Source: Bifidobacterium breve (lineage in GTDB: Bacteria; Bacteroidota; Bacteroidia; Chitinophagales; Chitinophagaceae). From it: a DNA stretch of 5,512 nucleotides. The position numbers were made by a program, and so were the translations under genes. Shown here piece by piece: positions 4,891 to 5,512 of this stretch. Where the stretch lies: contig CALPJR020000075.1 of NCBI GenBank assembly GCA_943323935.2, forward strand, positions 1 to 5,512. The letters run 5' to 3'. Positions within the stretch are counted from its first letter, which is position 1, and every line of letters starts with the position of its first letter. Below the pieces are notes generated by a model that worked only from the letters and a program-made list of their open reading frames with translations, searched no databases and was not told where the DNA came from.

Positions 4891-5512
4891 TTAATTTTTC
4901 AACATAGGAAACAGTCTTCTGATATCTGCTTCTGTTGGCTGTGCTCCGTATTCTGTGATCTCAAATGACTCAGCAAATTTAAAACTAGCCGCTTTTTCAG
5001 GAGAATACCATTTAGATAAACCTGCTCTTTGAGCTGGTGACATGTTTCTACCCATCCAGCGACTTTTTAACCAAGCTTTTCTTTCTGCTGGATCTTTTGG
5101 TACTTTAGGATCAATCTCTCCACCATTGCTTATCCATGGCAACCACTCATACATTTGAGAAGTGTGCTCATTCAATCCATCTACTTTTTGATCTAATACT
5201 TCATCTATACCAATTACGATGTCATGACTAAATGGATTCGGCTTTTTGAAATTATCCTGCATGTATAAGAAAACAGGATTCTTTTTTAAAGCAGGTACAT
5301 CTGCAGCTACATTCGGCACAGCAACCATATAAGATGCATCTTCTACCAACTTACCAGCATTTCTATGATCAGGATGATAATCATTCGGACGTAAACCTAA
5401 AACCACATCTGCATTCCATTTTCTAATTTCACGAATTACTTGCATTCTAACATTCAAGTCTGGTAATAATTCACCATCATGGTTATTTAATACAACATAT
5501 TCATCTATACCA
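4891..5512 (-). CDS. PIG-L family deacetylase, 5' end cut by window edge
   Basis: The reading frame is open from the right edge; 206-207 C-terminal residues are visible, beginning GIDEYVVLNNHDGELLPD, and end in TAA. A TTG codon at 5457 should not be taken as the start, because coding similarity continues upstream of it. The HPDH motif (about 4 residues after RPND, in RPNDYHPDHRNAG) is the second zinc-site motif of the PIG-L/LmbE/MshB family; in MshB its first His is catalytic and the second binds zinc. The N-terminal HPDD motif expected in the family lies off the window. These enzymes remove N-acetyl groups from GlcNAc-containing or related molecules. The C-terminal region (HTSQMYEWLPW to the end) resembles Bacteroidota members about 260-290 aa long. 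It is first in the visible cluster, 65 bases before the transporter, suggesting a role in processing the same glycan. Confidence 0.87.
   Translation of the reverse strand, partial: GIDEYVVLNNHDGELLPDLNVRMQVIREIRKWNADVVLGLRPNDYHPDHRNAGKLVEDASYMVAVPNVAADVPALKKNPVFLYMQDNFKKPNPFSHDIVIGIDEVLDQKVDGLNEHTSQMYEWLPWISNGGEIDPKVPKDPAERKAWLKSRWMGRNMSPAQRAGLSKWYSPEKAASFKFAESFEITEYGAQPTEADIRRLFPMLKN

Noticed and set aside
5455..5457. TTG start for the deacetylase
   Set aside because: The frame stays open to the window edge with family-like sequence (NNHDGELLPD) upstream of this codon, and the N-terminal zinc motif must lie further upstream.

Overview
The window most likely comes from an AT-rich member of the Bacteroidota. 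Three things suggest this: a short Lrp/AsnC regulator of the type common in that phylum, genes with A-rich leaders and no clear Shine-Dalgarno sequence, and candidate promoters resembling TTTG-N19-TAnnTTTG. A Sphingobacteriaceae- or Chitinophagaceae-like host is a guess, and no marker here fixes the genus.

Layout, left to right. An Lrp/AsnC regulator (15-503) is read leftward. A 406-bp gap (504-909) starts with a very AT-rich stretch (13% GC over 541-600), which then changes abruptly into a GC-rich (about 51%) block at 675-837. On the + strand this block folds as a complete type II (tRNA-Leu/Ser-like) tRNA cloverleaf. Its variable arm is expanded to 91 nt and contains an 11-bp helix that opens into a three-way junction with two hairpins. 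Next comes a strong hairpin terminator (844-884). It can end both this RNA and the convergent catabolic genes.

The rest is read leftward as a carbohydrate-use cluster. It holds a 5'-truncated PIG-L-family deacetylase (4891 to past the right edge), an FHS/FucP-like sugar MFS transporter (3599-4825), and a secreted 883-aa protein resembling the PcRGLX/YetA exo-rhamnogalacturonan lyases (910-3561). A perfect 16-bp hairpin lies between the deacetylase and the transporter, and only 37 nt separate the transporter from the lyase. A reasonable inference is that the lyase releases oligosaccharides outside the cytoplasm, the deacetylase removes N-acetyl or similar groups, and the transporter imports the product. 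The actual substrate is not proven by the sequence.

The most unusual item is the tRNA-like RNA at 675-837. It has a Leu-type D-arm, a GUC (Asp-type) triplet in the anticodon position, a G discriminator, no encoded CCA and a structured insert in the variable arm. I do not recognise it as tmRNA, 6S, SRP, RNase P RNA or an intron-containing tRNA.
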